In this document: in pieces, positions 8,054 through 16,698 of the stretch
How the letters are laid out: every line of letters starts with the position of its first letter
Position numbering within the stretch: position 1 is the first letter of the stretch
NCBI GenBank assembly: GCA_036399015.1
Contig: DASWNW010000106.1
Location: 1 to 64,000 of the forward strand
DNA: 64,000 nucleotides
Reading direction: 5' to 3'
Origin: QHVT01 sp036399015
GTDB lineage: Bacteria > Acidobacteriota > Thermoanaerobaculia > Gp7-AA8
Position numbers and translations under genes: made by a program
Notes under the pieces: model-generated
Databases searched by the model: none
Told to the model about the DNA's origin: nothing
Seen by the model: only the letters and a program-made list of their open reading frames with translations

Positions 8054-9228
8054 AGGCTGATCTCCCTCAGCTCCTTCTCCACGCTCGGCAGCGCCGGCCG
8101 CAGGAGCCGGAACAGCGCGCTGTTCATCAGCGCGTCGTCGCCGGGATACGTCGGCACGAAGTAGAGCGGGAAGCGCTCGAAGATCTCCCGGTCGCTCCGC
8201 TTGCGGCGGCGCTGGACGTCGGCGCGCTTCTCGGCGAGCCGCGCCTCGTGCTTCACGATCCAGTCGAAGGCGCGGAACTGCATCGTCGTCAGCGGGTCGT
8301 CGATCGCCACGAGGAACGGGCGGCGGGTGATCTTCCGGACGAACTGCAGGCGCCGCGACGCGGGCCGCGCCGGCGACGCGAACGGCCGCCGCAGCTCGTG
8401 CGAGTCGGCGTTGCGCGTCGTCGCGTAATGATGCAGCCGGTGCAGGTACGTGAAGAACACCGACGCCCCGGCCTCGGCGAGGTTCTCGTAGTTCTTGATC
8501 GCGGTCTGCAGCGCGTTCCGCTCGAAGAGCACGCCGCGCTCGAAGTCGCCCAGGCGCTTGCTCGTCGTGCTCGAGGCATGGCGGACCAGGCCGCGCGGCT
8601 CGAAGAGCACGCGATACCCGGCGATCCAGCTCCGCCAGCCGCAGTCGACGTCTTCGAGGTAGGCGAAGAAGTCGTCGTCGAACGCGCCGAGCTCCATCAG
8701 CGGCGCGCGCCGCGAGATCATGTTCCCGCCGCACGCGAAGAGGATCTCGTCCCCCGCCTCCGGCTCGCCGCGCGACCCGACGGGATAGCGGAACCCGTTC
8801 TGAAACGCGTGCCCGTCGAAGGTGAGCAGGCCGCCGATGAAGTCGATCTTCGTCCCCGTCGGATCGACGATCTTCCCGCCGATCGAGATCACGTCTTCCG
8901 GTGCCTCGTCGATGGCGCGCACCAGCGCCGCCAGCCATCCCGGCTCCGGCACCGCGTCGTTGTTGAGGAAAATGACGTTCGTGGCGACCGAGCCGGCCAG
9001 CGCCGCCGCCAGCCCGCCGGTGAAGCCGCGGTTTTCCGGCAGCGCGAACAGTTTCACGTGCGGATGCCGAGCCGCGACCGCGGTGGCGCTGCCGTCGGTC
9101 GAGCCGTTGTCGACCACGGTGATCGTCGCGCCGCTCACCTCGCCGAGCTGCGCCTCCACGGCCGCCACGCACTCCAGCGTCTCCGCGCGATTGTTCCAGT
9201 TGACGATGACGATCTCGGTCGTGCTCAT
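8050..9228 (-). CDS. Glycosyltransferase family 2, rhamnosyltransferase-like
   Basis: 392 aa. The GT-A core has MSTTEIVIVNWNN, VVDNGSTDGS, PENRGFTGG and the acidic FLNNDAVP loop, then the acceptor region GAFDDDFFAYLEDVDCGWR characteristic of inverting GT2 enzymes that use dTDP-sugars. A C-terminal extension of about 120 residues is rich in basic residues and may bind membrane. Joined by 4-bp overlaps to the GT4 upstream and the acyltransferase downstream, which argues for one coupled assembly line. Donor and acceptor are unknown. Confidence 0.88.
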   Translation of the reverse strand: MSTTEIVIVNWNNRAETLECVAAVEAQLGEVSGATITVVDNGSTDGSATAVAARHPHVKLFALPENRGFTGGLAAALAGSVATNVIFLNNDAVPEPGWLAALVRAIDEAPEDVISIGGKIVDPTGTKIDFIGGLLTFDGHAFQNGFRYPVGSRGEPEAGDEILFACGGNMISRRAPLMELGAFDDDFFAYLEDVDCGWRSWIAGYRVLFEPRGLVRHASSTTSKRLGDFERGVLFERNALQTAIKNYENLAEAGASVFFTYLHRLHHYATTRNADSHELRRPFASPARPASRRLQFVRKITRRPFLVAIDDPLTTMQFRAFDWIVKHEARLAEKRADVQRRRKRSDREIFERFPLYFVPTYPGDDALMNSALFRLLRPALPSVEKELREISL

Positions 9229-10421
9229 GCGCGCAGCCGCCGTTTCAGGCGGTCGAGGATCGACACGGGACGGTCGGCGATCGCCGGCTGCGACGCGAAC
9301 GCGCTCTTCGTCTTCTCGAAGCGCGGCGCGCGCGCGAACTCCCGCAGCGGCGCGAGCGTCCGGTCCCACTGGTGCTCGCGGACGAACTCCTCGCTCCCGC
9401 GCACCATCGCGTCGTAGCGGTCGCGGTCCGTCAGCAGCGCGACGACCGCCGCCGCGAAGTCGTCCGTGACCACCCCCGCACCGTAGCGCGCGAGCAGCTC
9501 GTCCGTCCCCGGCGCGGAGCTGGTCACGATCGGCAAGCCACACCAGAGATAGTCGTAGACGCGCGTGCGCATCGACAGGTCGGTCTCGATCGAGCGGGGA
9601 AACGTGAGCAGCGCCAGCGCGAAGCGCTCGAAGAACGGGGCGCGCGCGTCGTACGCCGCCCACGGCTCGAAGCGCACGAACGCGTACGACTTCGCGCGCG
9701 AATACTGCATCGCCTCGCCGAGCTTCCCCTGCGGCGTCGTGTCGGGGTTCGGGTGATGGGTGAACGTGAGCGTCGCGTCGCCGATCGTCTTCCGCACCTC
9801 CGCGACCGCGTCGATCGCGGCGATGGGGTCGTACCAGTCGTAGATGCCGCCGAAGAGGATGTCGTGCGTGTCGCGCCGGCGGATCGCGCGCGGCGGCTGC
9901 ACGCCGAACGGCGCGATCCCGATCAGCGACTCCAGCCGCGGGTCTTCGTCGAACAGGATCGGGTTGAGCCGGCCCGCGGCGAGGAAGAGGCCGAGATAGA
10001 ACAGCCGCTGCGCCTCAGACGCGCAGAGGAAGTAGTCGCCGCGCATCACGGAGCTGAGAAGCGTGAAGTGGTCGTGCTGGAACACCTCCGCGCCCCGCTC
10101 GGCGTAGTAATGGAGGTTCTCGATGATGTAGGGGTCGTAGAGGTCGACGACCGTCGGGAGCGGCTTCGCCTGCTGGAAGAAGGCGTTCGCGACATGCCCC
10201 TGCACGACCGCGAAGGCGCTCGACTCGCTGAAGGTGGCGAACGACTCCGGATGCAGATGCACGCCGCGCGTGCCCTCGATGGCGCCGGCGTCGGGGGAGA
10301 GGAGCGTCACGTCGTGGCCGTCGTCGCGCAGCACGCGCGCGATCTCGAGAAAGCGGATTCCGATCCCGGCCGGCTGGCCGTGACCGAGCGGCTCCGGGCA
10401 CACCAGCATGGCCCGCGTCAT
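9225..10421 (-). CDS. Glycosyltransferase family 4 (GT-B fold)
   Basis: 398 aa. The N-terminal Rossmann domain has GHGQPAGIGIRFLEIARVL, a typical GT-B opening with the G-rich acceptor loop. The C-terminal domain contains LFGGIYDWYDP and TRVYDYLWCGLPIVTS followed by GTDEL, which resemble the nucleotide-sugar site of GT4 enzymes. The usual E-x7-E is less clear than in canonical members. Start ATG overlaps the upstream stop by ATGA. Role: sugar addition at the cytosolic face of the membrane within the 12232-5872 operon. Confidence 0.82.
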   Translation of the reverse strand: MTRAMLVCPEPLGHGQPAGIGIRFLEIARVLRDDGHDVTLLSPDAGAIEGTRGVHLHPESFATFSESSAFAVVQGHVANAFFQQAKPLPTVVDLYDPYIIENLHYYAERGAEVFQHDHFTLLSSVMRGDYFLCASEAQRLFYLGLFLAAGRLNPILFDEDPRLESLIGIAPFGVQPPRAIRRRDTHDILFGGIYDWYDPIAAIDAVAEVRKTIGDATLTFTHHPNPDTTPQGKLGEAMQYSRAKSYAFVRFEPWAAYDARAPFFERFALALLTFPRSIETDLSMRTRVYDYLWCGLPIVTSSAPGTDELLARYGAGVVTDDFAAAVVALLTDRDRYDAMVRGSEEFVREHQWDRTLAPLREFARAPRFEKTKSAFASQPAIADRPVSILDRLKRRLRA

Positions 10422-12232
10422 CGTCCGCGCGCCTTCTCCAGCACGGTGTGCAGCTTCCACGTGCGCGAGCTGTAGATCATCTCCAGCAGCCCGTTGAGCC
10501 GCGCGATCTCGACGCGCGTGCGCTCCAGCTCCGCCGAGGTGAGCGCGTTCGTCGCCGACAGCTCCGCGTTCTGCCGCGTGAGTCGCTCGACCTCGAGCGT
10601 CTTCTCCTCGAGCGCCGGCACGAGCGACGGCAGGAGCGCCCGCAGCTCGTGCAGCGACCCTTCGAGCTCGCGCACGGTGAGCATGTAGCCGTTGATCGTG
10701 TTCTGCGCCTCGACCGACTCCCGCAGCGCGCGCGCGATCTCCCGCTGCGCCCCCTCCGCCTGCCCCTTCGCCTCCACCATGTCGCCGTACAGCGCATGCA
10801 GCCGCTGCTTCTGCCGGCCGAAGACGCGCGCGAACACCTCGGGGCCGAGGAGCGCCGCGTGCTTCCGCCAGATTTGCAGCTTCGCCGCGACGAACTTCTC
10901 CGATCCCTCCGGCGCCGCGAGCACGACCGACGAGCCGCCCTCGAAGTGGCGCACCTCGCACGTCACGCGCGGGATGCGCAGGAAGCTTCCCTTCTGCGAC
11001 AGCCGGATCAGAAAGTCCCAGTCCTCGAAGAGATCGAACTCCCGGTCGAAACCGTCGAGCTCGAGGAACGTCTCGCGCAGCACCAGCAGCGTCGGCAGCG
11101 GGATGTAGTTGTCGACGAGGAGCAGCTCCCGGTCGTAGTCCTGCGCGTAGAGGCGGAGCCGCTTCTGCGTCTCCGATCCGCGGACGAACGCCGACACCGC
11201 GTCGGTGTACCAGGCGGCGTGCGCTGCCGGCGTGGCGTTGGCGAGCGTCGCCAGGTGCTCCGGGTAGAACAGATCGTCGTCGTCGAGGAAGGCGACGTAC
11301 GCATTCGCCGCCGCCCGCACGCCCGCATTCGCCGCCTCGGAGCGCCCGCGCGAGACGTCATGCTGCACGAGCGTGACGCCTTCGAGCTCCAGCGGCGCGC
11401 CGCCGTCGTTCACCACCACGATCTCGCACGGATAGCCGGTCGCCCTGACCGACGCGATCGCCTCGGCCAGCAGCGCCGGGCGGTCTTTCGTGCGGATGAC
11501 CACGCTCACCGCCACCGGCTCCCGCACCACTTCCGCGACGCCGACGGTGGAGAGCGGCATCGTCCGCAGCGACGGCAACTCCACGACGTGGTACGCCTCG
11601 GCGAACTTCGTCGCCGGCGGCAGCGTCATGGCGCGGTACGCGTTGAGGCCGCGCGCGTACGAGACGTAGTCGCGCACCGCGAGCTGCGACGCATGCTCGG
11701 CGATCGCGGCGTACTTCAGCTCCGCGACGTCGGTGATGTCGACGATGGCGTTCGGCCGCAGCGGCTGGCTGACCTCGTAGAAGGCGACGCGAGCGACGGC
11801 GAGCTCCGCGAAGAGCGTGGCGTCCCCCTGCACCAGCTCCACGAGCGCGCGCGCGAGCGCGATGTGATCGGGATGGATCTCGCCGAGGGCCGGGACGAGG
11901 ATCAGGTCGGGCCGGAAGGCGAGGAGGTGCTCGCGGAGGAGCGGCGCCACCTGCGCGCCGAGCGACCGGTCGGGGAGGCGGAGGAACTCGACGTCCGCAT
12001 TGCCGAGCCGCGCCACGCCCCGCCGCGACTCTTCCTCCCGCACGTCGGCGTCTCCCGCTTCCGCGCCGTCCGTGGCGATGACGACGCGCACCGCCCGCCC
12101 CTCGCGGAGATGCTGCGCGACCAGCCCCCCGCACCCGATCACCTCGTCGTCCGGGTGCGGCGCGAGGACGAGCAGCCGTTCGCCGCGGAGCAGCGCCGGT
12201 TCGTACGGAATCGACTCCGCCTCAATGAGCAC
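10418..12232 (-). CDS. Fusion: PIG-L (LmbE) deacetylase, GT2 glycosyltransferase, C-terminal coiled coil
   Basis: 604 aa, first gene of the operon, GTG start. Residues about 18-210 are a PIG-L zinc amidase with PHPDDE (25-30) and the later HPDH motif (about 117), the family that deacetylates GlcNAc conjugates. Residues about 240-460 are a GT2 domain with SVVIRTKDRP, VVVNDGG, AFLDDDD and LFEDWDFLIR. The last 120 residues are heptad-like and charged (EEKTLEVERLTRQNAEL), suggesting a coiled coil for oligomerisation or tethering. One polypeptide could deacetylate an aminosugar and add the next sugar. A TACAAT box lies 6 nt upstream of the GTG. Confidence 0.85.
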   Translation of the reverse strand: MLIEAESIPYEPALLRGERLLVLAPHPDDEVIGCGGLVAQHLREGRAVRVVIATDGAEAGDADVREEESRRGVARLGNADVEFLRLPDRSLGAQVAPLLREHLLAFRPDLILVPALGEIHPDHIALARALVELVQGDATLFAELAVARVAFYEVSQPLRPNAIVDITDVAELKYAAIAEHASQLAVRDYVSYARGLNAYRAMTLPPATKFAEAYHVVELPSLRTMPLSTVGVAEVVREPVAVSVVIRTKDRPALLAEAIASVRATGYPCEIVVVNDGGAPLELEGVTLVQHDVSRGRSEAANAGVRAAANAYVAFLDDDDLFYPEHLATLANATPAAHAAWYTDAVSAFVRGSETQKRLRLYAQDYDRELLLVDNYIPLPTLLVLRETFLELDGFDREFDLFEDWDFLIRLSQKGSFLRIPRVTCEVRHFEGGSSVVLAAPEGSEKFVAAKLQIWRKHAALLGPEVFARVFGRQKQRLHALYGDMVEAKGQAEGAQREIARALRESVEAQNTINGYMLTVRELEGSLHELRALLPSLVPALEEKTLEVERLTRQNAELSATNALTSAELERTRVEIARLNGLLEMIYSSRTWKLHTVLEKARGR

Positions 12233-12238
12233 GGGGGG

Positions 12239-12244
12239 ATTGTA
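12239..12244 (-). promoter_or_regulatory. Candidate -10 box (TACAAT) for the 12232 operon
   Basis: On the minus strand TACAAT ends 6 nt before the GTG start at 12232. It is the terminal inverted segment of the palindrome, so the repeat itself carries one promoter element on each strand. Confidence 0.45.
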
Positions 12245-12353
12245 GTCTCTGGAGTCTCAGAGTCGCAGAGTCGCAAAGTCGCAGAGAGAGATACCCCTTT
12301 GAGACTCTGAGACTCTGAGACTCTGAGACTCTGAGACTCTGAGACTCTGAGAC

Positions 12354-12359
12354 TACAAT
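12354..12359 (+). promoter_or_regulatory. Candidate -10 box (TACAAT) for the GGDEF gene
   Basis: TACAAT at the right end of the palindrome lies 13 nt before ATG 12373. It mirrors the box at 12239-12244. Confidence 0.45.
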
Positions 12360-12372
12360 CCCTCCGGGTTCG

Positions 12373-13410
12373 ATGCAGGACGACGGCACGAGAGAGGAGC
12401 TGGCGCGCCTCAAGGCAGAGCACCGGCAGATCAGCGATCTGCTCGTGCTGATTCAGGAGCTCACCTCCCGCGCCGTGCGCAGCGACTCGCCCGGCGACCT
12501 CTTCTCGCGCGCCTTTCCGATCCTGCATCGCTGCGTTCCGTTCGACGCCGGCACGACGGTGATGCTGGAGCAGAACCTCGACCTCTACGTCACCACGCGC
12601 GAAGGGGCGGAGTCGCTGGTCAACGAAGACCTCGTCGGGAACATCCGGGGCACGCTCGAGAAGCTGATCCCGGTCTCTTTCGCGTCGACCGAGGTGATCG
12701 TGCGGGCGGAGCTGCACGACGTTCCCGCCACCGACGAGGTCGGCCTGCAGCACGAGATCCACGCGCTGCTCCAACAGGAGCATCGCACCGCCGGCATGCT
12801 GCAGCTCTATCGCGGCGGGCCCGAGTTCACGCCGCAGGAGCGGCAGGTGCTGGCGATCTTCGCCACGCAGGTCTCCATGCTCCTCGACACCATCCGCGCG
12901 CGCGAGAAGATCGCCAACCTCGCCGACACCGACGAGCTCACCGGCATCTGGAACAGGCGCTACTTCCGGCGGCAGCTCCCGCAGGAGCTGGAGCGGGCGC
13001 GCACGTTCAACGTCCCGCTGGCGCTGCTGCTGTTCGACATCGACGACTTCAAGCAGATCAACGACGGCTTCGGCCACGTCATCGGCGACGTCGTGCTCTC
13101 GGAGCTCTGCGGCGCGGTGCGCGAGTCGCTGCGGCCGACCGACATCGTGGCCCGCTTCGGCGGCGACGAGTTCGCGATCATCCTCCCGCACACCGACGCC
13201 CGCGGCGCCGCCGCCGTGGCCCGGCGCGTCCTGGGGCGGGTGAGGGGGCTGACCATCCCGACGGACGAGGAGGGGGCGATCCAGTGCTCCGTCTCCATCG
13301 GCATCGCCGAGTTCCGGCCGGAGGACGCCTCGGCGAACGACCTGATCCGCCGCGCCGACGAGCGTCTCTACGAGGCGAAGCGCCAGGGGAAAAATCGATA
13401 CACTGCCTGA
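12373..13410 (+). CDS. GAF-GGDEF diguanylate cyclase
   Basis: 345 aa. Residues about 25-180 form a GAF-like sensory domain (FDAGTTVMLEQNLDLYV ... FATQVSMLLDTI). The GGDEF domain has DELTGIWNRR, DIDDFKQINDGFGH and an intact RFGGDEFAI active site (GGDEF about 263-267). RPTD five residues before GGDEF fits the inhibitory I-site. It should make cyclic di-GMP from GTP in the cytosol with product inhibition; the signal sensed by GAF is unknown. Cyclic di-GMP often controls exopolysaccharide, fitting this locus. It is followed 7 bp later by tpiA. Confidence 0.93.
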   Translation: MQDDGTREELARLKAEHRQISDLLVLIQELTSRAVRSDSPGDLFSRAFPILHRCVPFDAGTTVMLEQNLDLYVTTREGAESLVNEDLVGNIRGTLEKLIPVSFASTEVIVRAELHDVPATDEVGLQHEIHALLQQEHRTAGMLQLYRGGPEFTPQERQVLAIFATQVSMLLDTIRAREKIANLADTDELTGIWNRRYFRRQLPQELERARTFNVPLALLLFDIDDFKQINDGFGHVIGDVVLSELCGAVRESLRPTDIVARFGGDEFAIILPHTDARGAAAVARRVLGRVRGLTIPTDEEGAIQCSVSIGIAEFRPEDASANDLIRRADERLYEAKRQGKNRYTA

Positions 13411-13417
13411 GACACGC

Positions 13418-14149
13418 ATGCCGAAATACCTCATCGCGAACTGGAAGATGAACCTCCCGCCGGAGGGGATCGAGCGGTACATGGCCACCGTCTGCGCGGG
13501 CGATCCGCGAGACGTGACGATGGTCATCGCGCCGCCGTTTCCCTTCATCCACACCGTCACCGCCTGCGGCGGCGTGTCGGTCGGCGCGCAGAACTGCAGC
13601 GAGCGGACCTCCGGCGCCTTCACCGGCGAGGTCTCGCCGTCGATGCTCCGCGAGGCCGGCGTCGAGTACGTCATCCTCGGCCACTCCGAGCGCCGCACGC
13701 TCTACCACGAGGACGACGCCCTCATCGCGCGCAAGCTCGCCATCGCCATCGAGACCGGCCTCACGCCGGTGCTCTGCATCGGCGAGGACCTGCGCGTGCG
13801 GGACAGCGGACAGGTGGCGCGTTTCCTCGCCGACCAGCTCAAGGTCGCGGCCGTGAGCGCGCTCGAAGAGGTGCGGGAGATCGTGATCGCCTACGAGCCG
13901 ATCTGGGCGATCGGCACCGGCCGCAACGCCAGTGGCCAGATGGTCGCGGAGACGCTCGTCGACATCCGCCACGCGCTGGAGCGCTTCTGGCCGGCGCGCC
14001 TGGCGGCGACGCCGATCCTCTACGGCGGAAGCGTCACCCCCGACAACGTCGCCGAGCTGGTGAGCGACGGCACGATCGACGGGTTCCTGGTGGGCGGGGC
14101 GAGCCTCGACTCCCGGAAGTTCCTCTCGATCCACGCCGGGCTGCGATGA
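13418..14149 (+). CDS. tpiA: Triosephosphate isomerase
   Basis: 243 aa, the usual length for this TIM-barrel enzyme, which interconverts dihydroxyacetone phosphate and glyceraldehyde 3-phosphate in glycolysis. Visible signatures: N-terminal ANWKMN (catalytic Lys about 10), the His loop LGHSERR (about 87), catalytic Glu in YEPIWAIGTG (about 159) and the phosphate-binding ILYGGSVTP and LVGGASL loops. It follows the GGDEF gene by 7 bp and precedes secG after a repeat, an order (tpiA-secG) common in bacteria. Confidence 0.97.
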   Translation: MPKYLIANWKMNLPPEGIERYMATVCAGDPRDVTMVIAPPFPFIHTVTACGGVSVGAQNCSERTSGAFTGEVSPSMLREAGVEYVILGHSERRTLYHEDDALIARKLAIAIETGLTPVLCIGEDLRVRDSGQVARFLADQLKVAAVSALEEVREIVIAYEPIWAIGTGRNASGQMVAETLVDIRHALERFWPARLAATPILYGGSVTPDNVAELVSDGTIDGFLVGGASLDSRKFLSIHAGLR

Positions 14150-14161
14150 AGCGGTGAAGCG

Positions 14162-14226
14162 GTGGAGCGGCCGGCTTTAGCCGGCCGACCATTCGAAATC
14201 CGGCGGGCTGAAGCCCGCCGTTCCAC
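14162..14226. repeat. GGCGGGCTTCAGCCCGCC-type double palindrome, copy 1
   Basis: Two hairpins, GGCCGGC ttta GCCGGCC and GGCGGGC tga AGCCCGCC, are flanked by GTGGAGCGG and the inverted CCGTTCCAC. It lies between tpiA and the secG promoter. Related copies are at 19880, 31190 and, inside a gene, 40266. Confidence 0.85.
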
Positions 14227-14243
14227 TGGTGAGCTCTTTCCCC

Positions 14244-14272
14244 TTGACGCTCCGGCCGTTTCCGGGAAGAAT
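14244..14272 (+). promoter_or_regulatory. Sigma-70-type promoter of secG
   Basis: TTGACG (14244-14249) and AAGAAT (14267-14272) are 17 bp apart, near the ideal spacing. The leader that follows contains a CTGCCC/GGGCAG hairpin (about 14281-14297) and a GGAGAG ribosome site before ATG 14314. Confidence 0.6.
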
Positions 14273-14313
14273 TCGCGTCCCTGCCCCGTTAGGGCAGGCG
14301 CACCGGAGAGTCC

Positions 14314-14643
14314 ATGACCGTTTTGCTCGTAATCCTCCACGTCATCATCAGCCTGTTCCTGATCCTCGTCGTCCTCGTCCAGCAGGGCAAGGGTGCGGAT
14401 CTGGCCGGCGCCTTTGGTGGCGGTGGCTCGCAGACGGCGTTCGGCGCGCGTGGCGCGACGACGCTCCTGCACAAGCTGACGACCGGGTTCTTCGTGGCCT
14501 TCGTCCTGACCTCACTGGCGCTCGGCATCCTTCAAGGCCGTCCGCGTTCTTCGGTGATGACCGGCGCGACGACCGCTCCGACGACGACGGCGGCCCCCGC
14601 GGCCCCCGCCGCTCCGACGACGACGGCCCCGGCGCAGCAGTAG
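14314..14643 (+). CDS. secG: Preprotein translocase subunit SecG
   Basis: 109 aa with the SecG plan: first membrane helix VLLVILHVIISLFLILVVLV, the conserved loop QQGKGADLAGAFGGGGSQTAFG, and second helix FFVAFVLTSLALGIL. SecG assists SecYE during protein export across the inner membrane. The C-terminal tail is low complexity (T, A, P) and longer than minimal SecG, as in many high-GC species. GGAGAG ribosome site 5 nt before the ATG. A tRNA gene follows. Confidence 0.95.
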   Translation: MTVLLVILHVIISLFLILVVLVQQGKGADLAGAFGGGGSQTAFGARGATTLLHKLTTGFFVAFVLTSLALGILQGRPRSSVMTGATTAPTTTAAPAAPAAPTTTAPAQQ

Positions 14644-14661
14644 TTCGTTCTTTGTAAGCCT

Positions 14662-14746
<85 letters not shown>

Positions 14747-14753
14747 TTACTTT

Positions 14754-14840
14754 GTTGTCAGTTGTCCGTTGTCAGTGATCCGTGGCGCTCCGCCCGGGCG
14801 ACAATCCGCAGACAACCGACAACAGACAACCAGTAACAAC
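14754..14840. repeat. GTTGTC-armed palindromic repeat, copy 1
   Basis: Left arm repeats GTTGTC/AGTTGTCC. The centre has CGCTCCGCCCGGGCGAC and the right arm repeats ACAACCG/ACAACAG on the opposite orientation. It runs from the tRNA end to the stop codon of the convergent propeller gene, filling the gap. Confidence 0.85.
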
Positions 14841-14841
14841 C

Positions 14842-16515
14842 TCACCGATACCCCGACGCTCCCCGCGTCAGCTTCGTCAGCCCCCCTCCATCGCTGCCCA
14901 CGACGTAAATCTCCCTCTCGTCCGAGAAGAGCAGACGTGTCCCATCGGGCGACCATGCCGGTTGCGACGCGACGGACATCCCCGTGGTGATCCGCCGCAC
15001 GCCGCCGCTCGCGAGCTCCAGCAGGTACACGTCGCGGCCGCCGTCGCGCGTCGACACGAACGCCACCGACCGCCCATCGGGGGACACCGCCGGTGCCGTG
15101 TCCTCGCCGCTGCCCGCGCCGAGCGGCTCGACGGCGCCCGACGCGACGTCGAGGACGAACAGCCGGTCGCGCCCCTCCGGATTCGCCTGGAAGACGAGCC
15201 GCTTCCCGTCGCGCGTCCAGCTCGGCACCTGGCTGCTCCAGCGGTTCGACGTCAGCCGCCGCTCGTTCGTACCGTCCGCATCGGCGGCGTACAGCTCCCA
15301 GTGCCACGCCTCCCCCTGGCGCGTGCCGCGCTGAAACACGATCCGCTTGCCGTCCGGCGACGGCACCGGCACGCCGTCGAATCCCGGCGCGGCGAGGAGT
15401 CGCCGCTCCTCGCTGCCGTCCGCCTTCATCCGGTACAGGTCCACCTCGCCCCCGTTCGCCGAGTCGCGCGGCGACTGGAAGAGGATGCGTGTGCCGTCGG
15501 GCGTGAACGCCGGGTGCGCGTCCCGGCCCGGACTCCAGGTCAGACGTTCGGCTCCCGTCCCGTCGGCCGCCATCGCGTAGAGCTCCCAGTCGCCGGCGTC
15601 GCGGGTGGAGGCGAAGACGATCCGCCTGCCGTCGGGCGACCATTGCGGCCACGCGTTCGCGTAGCCGGTGTTCGTGATTTGCCGCGTTGCGCCGCTGTCG
15701 ACGTCCATCACGAACAGCTCGAAGCGTCCGGGCGAGTCGCTGTAGTACGCGAGCTGCTTCCCGTCCGGCGACCAGTCCAGCTCGTACGTCGTGAAGGGGT
15801 CGCGCGTGAGGTTGCGGAGGTTCGCGCCGTCCGCGTCCATCACGTACAGCTCGGTGTTCCCGTCGCGTTCCGAGTAGAAGGCGATGCGCCTGCCGTCGGG
15901 CGAGCGGCGGGCAGACCCGTCCCGCGCGGGGTGGCTGATGACCCGGCGGCGCCCGCTCCCGTCGGCGTTCATCATCCAGCTGTCGCCGCCGCTGCCGAAG
16001 AGGATCGTCCCGTCGTCCGACCAGGCGGGATGGCTTTCCGCGTCCGGCGTCTCGGTGAGGCGGCGCAGGTTCGTCCCGTCGACGTCGATGACGTAGACCT
16101 CCGCGTTGCCATCGCGGTCGGAGTCGAACGCGATCCGCCGCGAGTCCGGCGACCACGACGGATGCCGCGCAAACTCGAGGCCGGCCGCGGCGCCGCGATG
16201 GGTGAGGCGCCGCTCGCCGGTCCCGTCGGGCCGGATCAGGTAGAGGTTGAAGTGCCCGTCGCGCGTCGAGTCGAAGACGATCCACTCCCCGTCGGGCGAC
16301 CATGAGGCATGCGTGTCGGCGGCCCCGTTGAACGTCAGCCGCCGCTCTCCCGTCCCGTCGGCGTTGACGATCCAGAGCTGCGGCTCGCCGGTGCGCTCGC
16401 TCTGGAAGACGAGCCGCCGCCCGTCCGGCGACCAGGAGGGGTTGATGTTCAGGAACGCGTTCTGCGCCGCCGCGTCGACGGCGAGCGCGAGAAGAGTGAG
16501 TTGGATGAGGCGCAT
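14842..16515 (-). CDS. Secreted TolB-like PD40/WD40 beta-propeller protein
   Basis: 557 aa. An N-terminal hydrophobic stretch (MRLIQLTLLALAVDAAAQ) looks like a signal peptide, so the protein should be periplasmic. The rest is about a dozen repeats with the WSPDGRRI(V/A)F ... LYVMDADG pattern of PD40 blades, as in the C-terminus of TolB and in Acidobacteria propeller proteins. No protease or kinase domain is attached. Role probably protein or glycan binding; the ligand is unknown. Its stop touches the GTTGTC repeat. Confidence 0.85.
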   Translation of the reverse strand: MRLIQLTLLALAVDAAAQNAFLNINPSWSPDGRRLVFQSERTGEPQLWIVNADGTGERRLTFNGAADTHASWSPDGEWIVFDSTRDGHFNLYLIRPDGTGERRLTHRGAAAGLEFARHPSWSPDSRRIAFDSDRDGNAEVYVIDVDGTNLRRLTETPDAESHPAWSDDGTILFGSGGDSWMMNADGSGRRRVISHPARDGSARRSPDGRRIAFYSERDGNTELYVMDADGANLRNLTRDPFTTYELDWSPDGKQLAYYSDSPGRFELFVMDVDSGATRQITNTGYANAWPQWSPDGRRIVFASTRDAGDWELYAMAADGTGAERLTWSPGRDAHPAFTPDGTRILFQSPRDSANGGEVDLYRMKADGSEERRLLAAPGFDGVPVPSPDGKRIVFQRGTRQGEAWHWELYAADADGTNERRLTSNRWSSQVPSWTRDGKRLVFQANPEGRDRLFVLDVASGAVEPLGAGSGEDTAPAVSPDGRSVAFVSTRDGGRDVYLLELASGGVRRITTGMSVASQPAWSPDGTRLLFSDEREIYVVGSDGGGLTKLTRGASGYR

Positions 16516-16600
16516 GCGCCCAAGGTGCCGCGCGCCCCGCGCGAATTCAACGTCTTTTGCCTCAGGCTACAGGATTGTTCCTGGCGCGTTGCATTTGGAT

Positions 16601-16694
16601 GTTGTTGTCGGTTGTCAGTTGTCAGTTGTCAGTTGTCCGTGGAGTGTCGTCCAGGCAGCCAGCCGCAGACAACCGACAACCAGCAACCGACAAC
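16601..16694. repeat. GTTGTC-armed palindromic repeat, copy 2
   Basis: Left arm GTTGTCGGTTGTCAGTTGTC and more of the same, right arm CAGACAACCGACAACC with extra copies. It occupies the gap between the propeller gene (start 16515) and the small gene ending at 16699. The hairpin GCATCACC gacc GGTGATGC at about 16695-16714 overlaps the end of that small gene and may terminate it. Confidence 0.85.
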
Positions 16695-16698
16695 CGCA

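Larger units (their letters stand above)
12239..12359. repeat. Long palindromic repeat with tandem arms (AGACTC family, copy 1)
   Basis: The ends are exact inverse copies (ATTGTAGTCTC and GAGACTACAAT). Inside, the left arm repeats AGTCGCAG/AGTCTCAG units and the right arm repeats GAGACTCT about six times. It fills the gap between divergent genes 12232(-) and 12373(+). Other copies lie at 40852 and 60963, also between divergent genes. Confidence 0.9.

Noticed and set aside
10448..12310. 620-aa plus-strand ORF opposite the PIG-L/GT2 gene
   Set aside because: Composition of R, A, H, E, V without motifs; the opposite strand has PHPDDE and GT2 motifs.
12239..12359. CRISPR array
   Set aside because: The repeated words are short, adjacent and inverted between arms, without spacers; no cas genes are present.
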